The notes under the pieces: model-generated
Databases searched by the model: none
Told to the model about the DNA's origin: nothing
The model's input: only the letters and a program-made list of their open reading frames with translations
Shown here: positions 63,161 to 64,000 of the stretch, in pieces
Layout: each line of letters starts with the position of its first letter
Numbering within the stretch: the stretch's first letter is position 1
Translations under genes and position numbers: made by a program
Assembly (NCBI RefSeq): GCF_947499295.1
Contig: NZ_CANMNP010000016.1
Span: 62,001 to 126,000 of the forward strand
Reading direction: 5' to 3'
DNA: 64,000 bases
Source of the DNA: an uncultured Roseibium sp.
GTDB taxonomy: Bacteria; Pseudomonadota; Alphaproteobacteria; Rhizobiales; Stappiaceae

Positions 63161-64000
63161 ATGAGACGCGTTGTCGTCACCGGCATCGGTATCGTGTCAT
63201 CCATCGGATCGAACGCACAAGAAGTGCTGGCAAGTCTGCGGGAAGGCAAATCCGGTATCAGTTTTGCTCCAGATTATGCGGAGCATGGCTTCCGGAGCCA
63301 GGTTCACGGCATGCCCGATGTCGATATTCCGTCCCTCATCGACAAGCGCCAGCTTCGTTTTATGGGCGACGGTGCGGCCTACAACTACATTTCCATGGTA
63401 CAGGCGATTGCCGACAGCGGACTTGAGGAAAAGGACGTTTCCAACAACCGCACAGGTCTGATCATGGGCTCCGGTGGTCCGTCCACCAAGAACCTGTTTC
63501 AGGCTCATCAGATCGTTCTGGAAAAAGGTGCCCCCAAACGCATGGGTCCTTTCATGGTGACCCGTGGCATGAGTTCGACGAACTCGGCGTGTCTGGCGAC
63601 GCCTTTCAAGATCAAGGGCATCAACTATTCCATCACGTCGGCCTGTTCGACCTCAGCACACTGTATCGGTGCTGCCACCGAACAGATCCAGTTCGGCAAA
63701 CAGGATGTGATGTTTGCAGGCGGCGGCGAAGAACTCGACTGGACCCTTTCCTGTCTGTTCGACGCCATGGGCGCCATGTCTTCAAAATATAACGATACTC
63801 CGCAAACCGCAGCGCGGGCATACGACTCGACCCGCGACGGTTTCGTTATCGCTGGTGGCGGCGGTGTCGTGGTGCTTGAAGAGCTCGAGCACGCGAAAGC
63901 GCGCGGCGCGAAAATCTACGCCGAAGTCACCGGATATGCGGCCAACTCTGATGGCTATGACATGGTGGCACCGTCCGGTGAAGGCGGTGAGCGCTGCATG
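63161..64000 (+). CDS. fabB: 3-oxoacyl-ACP synthase I, N-terminal part (cut by window edge)
   Basis: The first 280 residues of a condensing enzyme that elongates the cis-3-decenoyl-ACP made by FabA. It starts [18 protein letters not shown], with GGAGA upstream. Active-site Cys162 is in [12 protein letters not shown] (E. coli C163). [10 protein letters not shown] and [11 protein letters not shown] are typical of FabB rather than FabF. The frame is open at the right edge of the window. Confidence 0.97.
   Translation, partial: MRRVVVTGIGIVSSIGSNAQEVLASLREGKSGISFAPDYAEHGFRSQVHGMPDVDIPSLIDKRQLRFMGDGAAYNYISMVQAIADSGLEEKDVSNNRTGLIMGSGGPSTKNLFQAHQIVLEKGAPKRMGPFMVTRGMSSTNSACLATPFKIKGINYSITSACSTSAHCIGAATEQIQFGKQDVMFAGGGEELDWTLSCLFDAMGAMSSKYNDTPQTAARAYDSTRDGFVIAGGGGVVVLEELEHAKARGAKIYAEVTGYAANSDGYDMVAPSGEGGERCM

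Noticed and set aside
1..64000. Mobile elements, prophage, CRISPR, toxin-antitoxin, tRNA or rRNA
   Set aside because: I looked for transposases, integrases, direct-repeat arrays, paired small genes and clover-leaf or rRNA-like sequence and found none I can support; without a tRNA-finding program a missed tRNA remains possible.

Overview
The window is a 64 kb stretch of ordinary, densely coding chromosome from an alphaproteobacterium. Gene content and local order (irr-fabA-fabB, glnD-murJ-trpS, rph-rdgB-hemW divergent from hrcA, timA-mltA-smr, and ornithine-lipid, PHA, cobalamin-linked and peptide-uptake genes) fit the Hyphomicrobiales (Rhizobiales). A marine Stappiaceae-like genus such as Roseibium/Labrenzia is my best guess, but that placement is inference and no search was run. 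I saw no rRNA, tRNA, insertion sequence, prophage, CRISPR array or toxin-antitoxin module.

Layout. 0-2.7 kb: an MFS exporter (cut by the window edge) and an EgtD-like methyltransferase on the minus strand, divergent from a LysR regulator, with a dyad between them. 2.7-5.6 kb: a membrane LytTR regulator divergent from an exported Ntn-type amidase and a Tat-exported cyclase/formamidase-like enzyme. 5.6-8.6 kb: polA. 8.7-10.8 kb: a cobalamin riboswitch, cbtB-cbtA cobalt uptake genes, a terminator, a histidine-rich exported protein and a DUF1636 protein. 10.8-15.6 kb: an acyltransferase, fxsA, and the tight timA-mltA-smr-xre run. 15.8-25.7 kb: glnD, murJ, trpS, an orphan gene, a hybrid histidine kinase and olsB. 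25.8-32.6 kb: a PBP1A-type synthase, small conserved proteins, a glycosyltransferase and an intracellular PHA depolymerase with a fused HhH domain. 32.9-37.5 kb: hemW, rdgB, rph, hrcA and a MoeB/ThiF-like protein. 37.5-41.0 kb: an IlvD/Edd-type sugar-acid dehydratase and a degenerate P-type ATPase. 41.6-50.0 kb, all minus strand: a membrane adenylate cyclase, an ArgE-type deacylase and a complete oligopeptide ABC importer. 50.2-53.4 kb: an ArsC-like reductase, an M15-type lipoprotein, and a class III aminotransferase paired with a BKACE enzyme. 53.4-64 kb: maeB, mutS, an MFS efflux pump, DUF2244, nth, a GNAT, irr, fabA and fabB (cut by the right edge).

Most of the window is housekeeping. The items most worth a second look are the pseudo-P-type ATPase (39416-41047), which has lost every catalytic signature yet keeps the fold pattern; the adenylate cyclase with both a histidine-rich heme-type membrane anchor and a [2Fe-2S] domain, sitting upstream of a peptide deacylase/importer run; the methyltransferase-exporter-LysR cassette at the left edge; the PhaZ-HhH fusion; and the B12-controlled cobalt module with its extra histidine-rich protein. 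I found no large, clearly new defence or mobile system.
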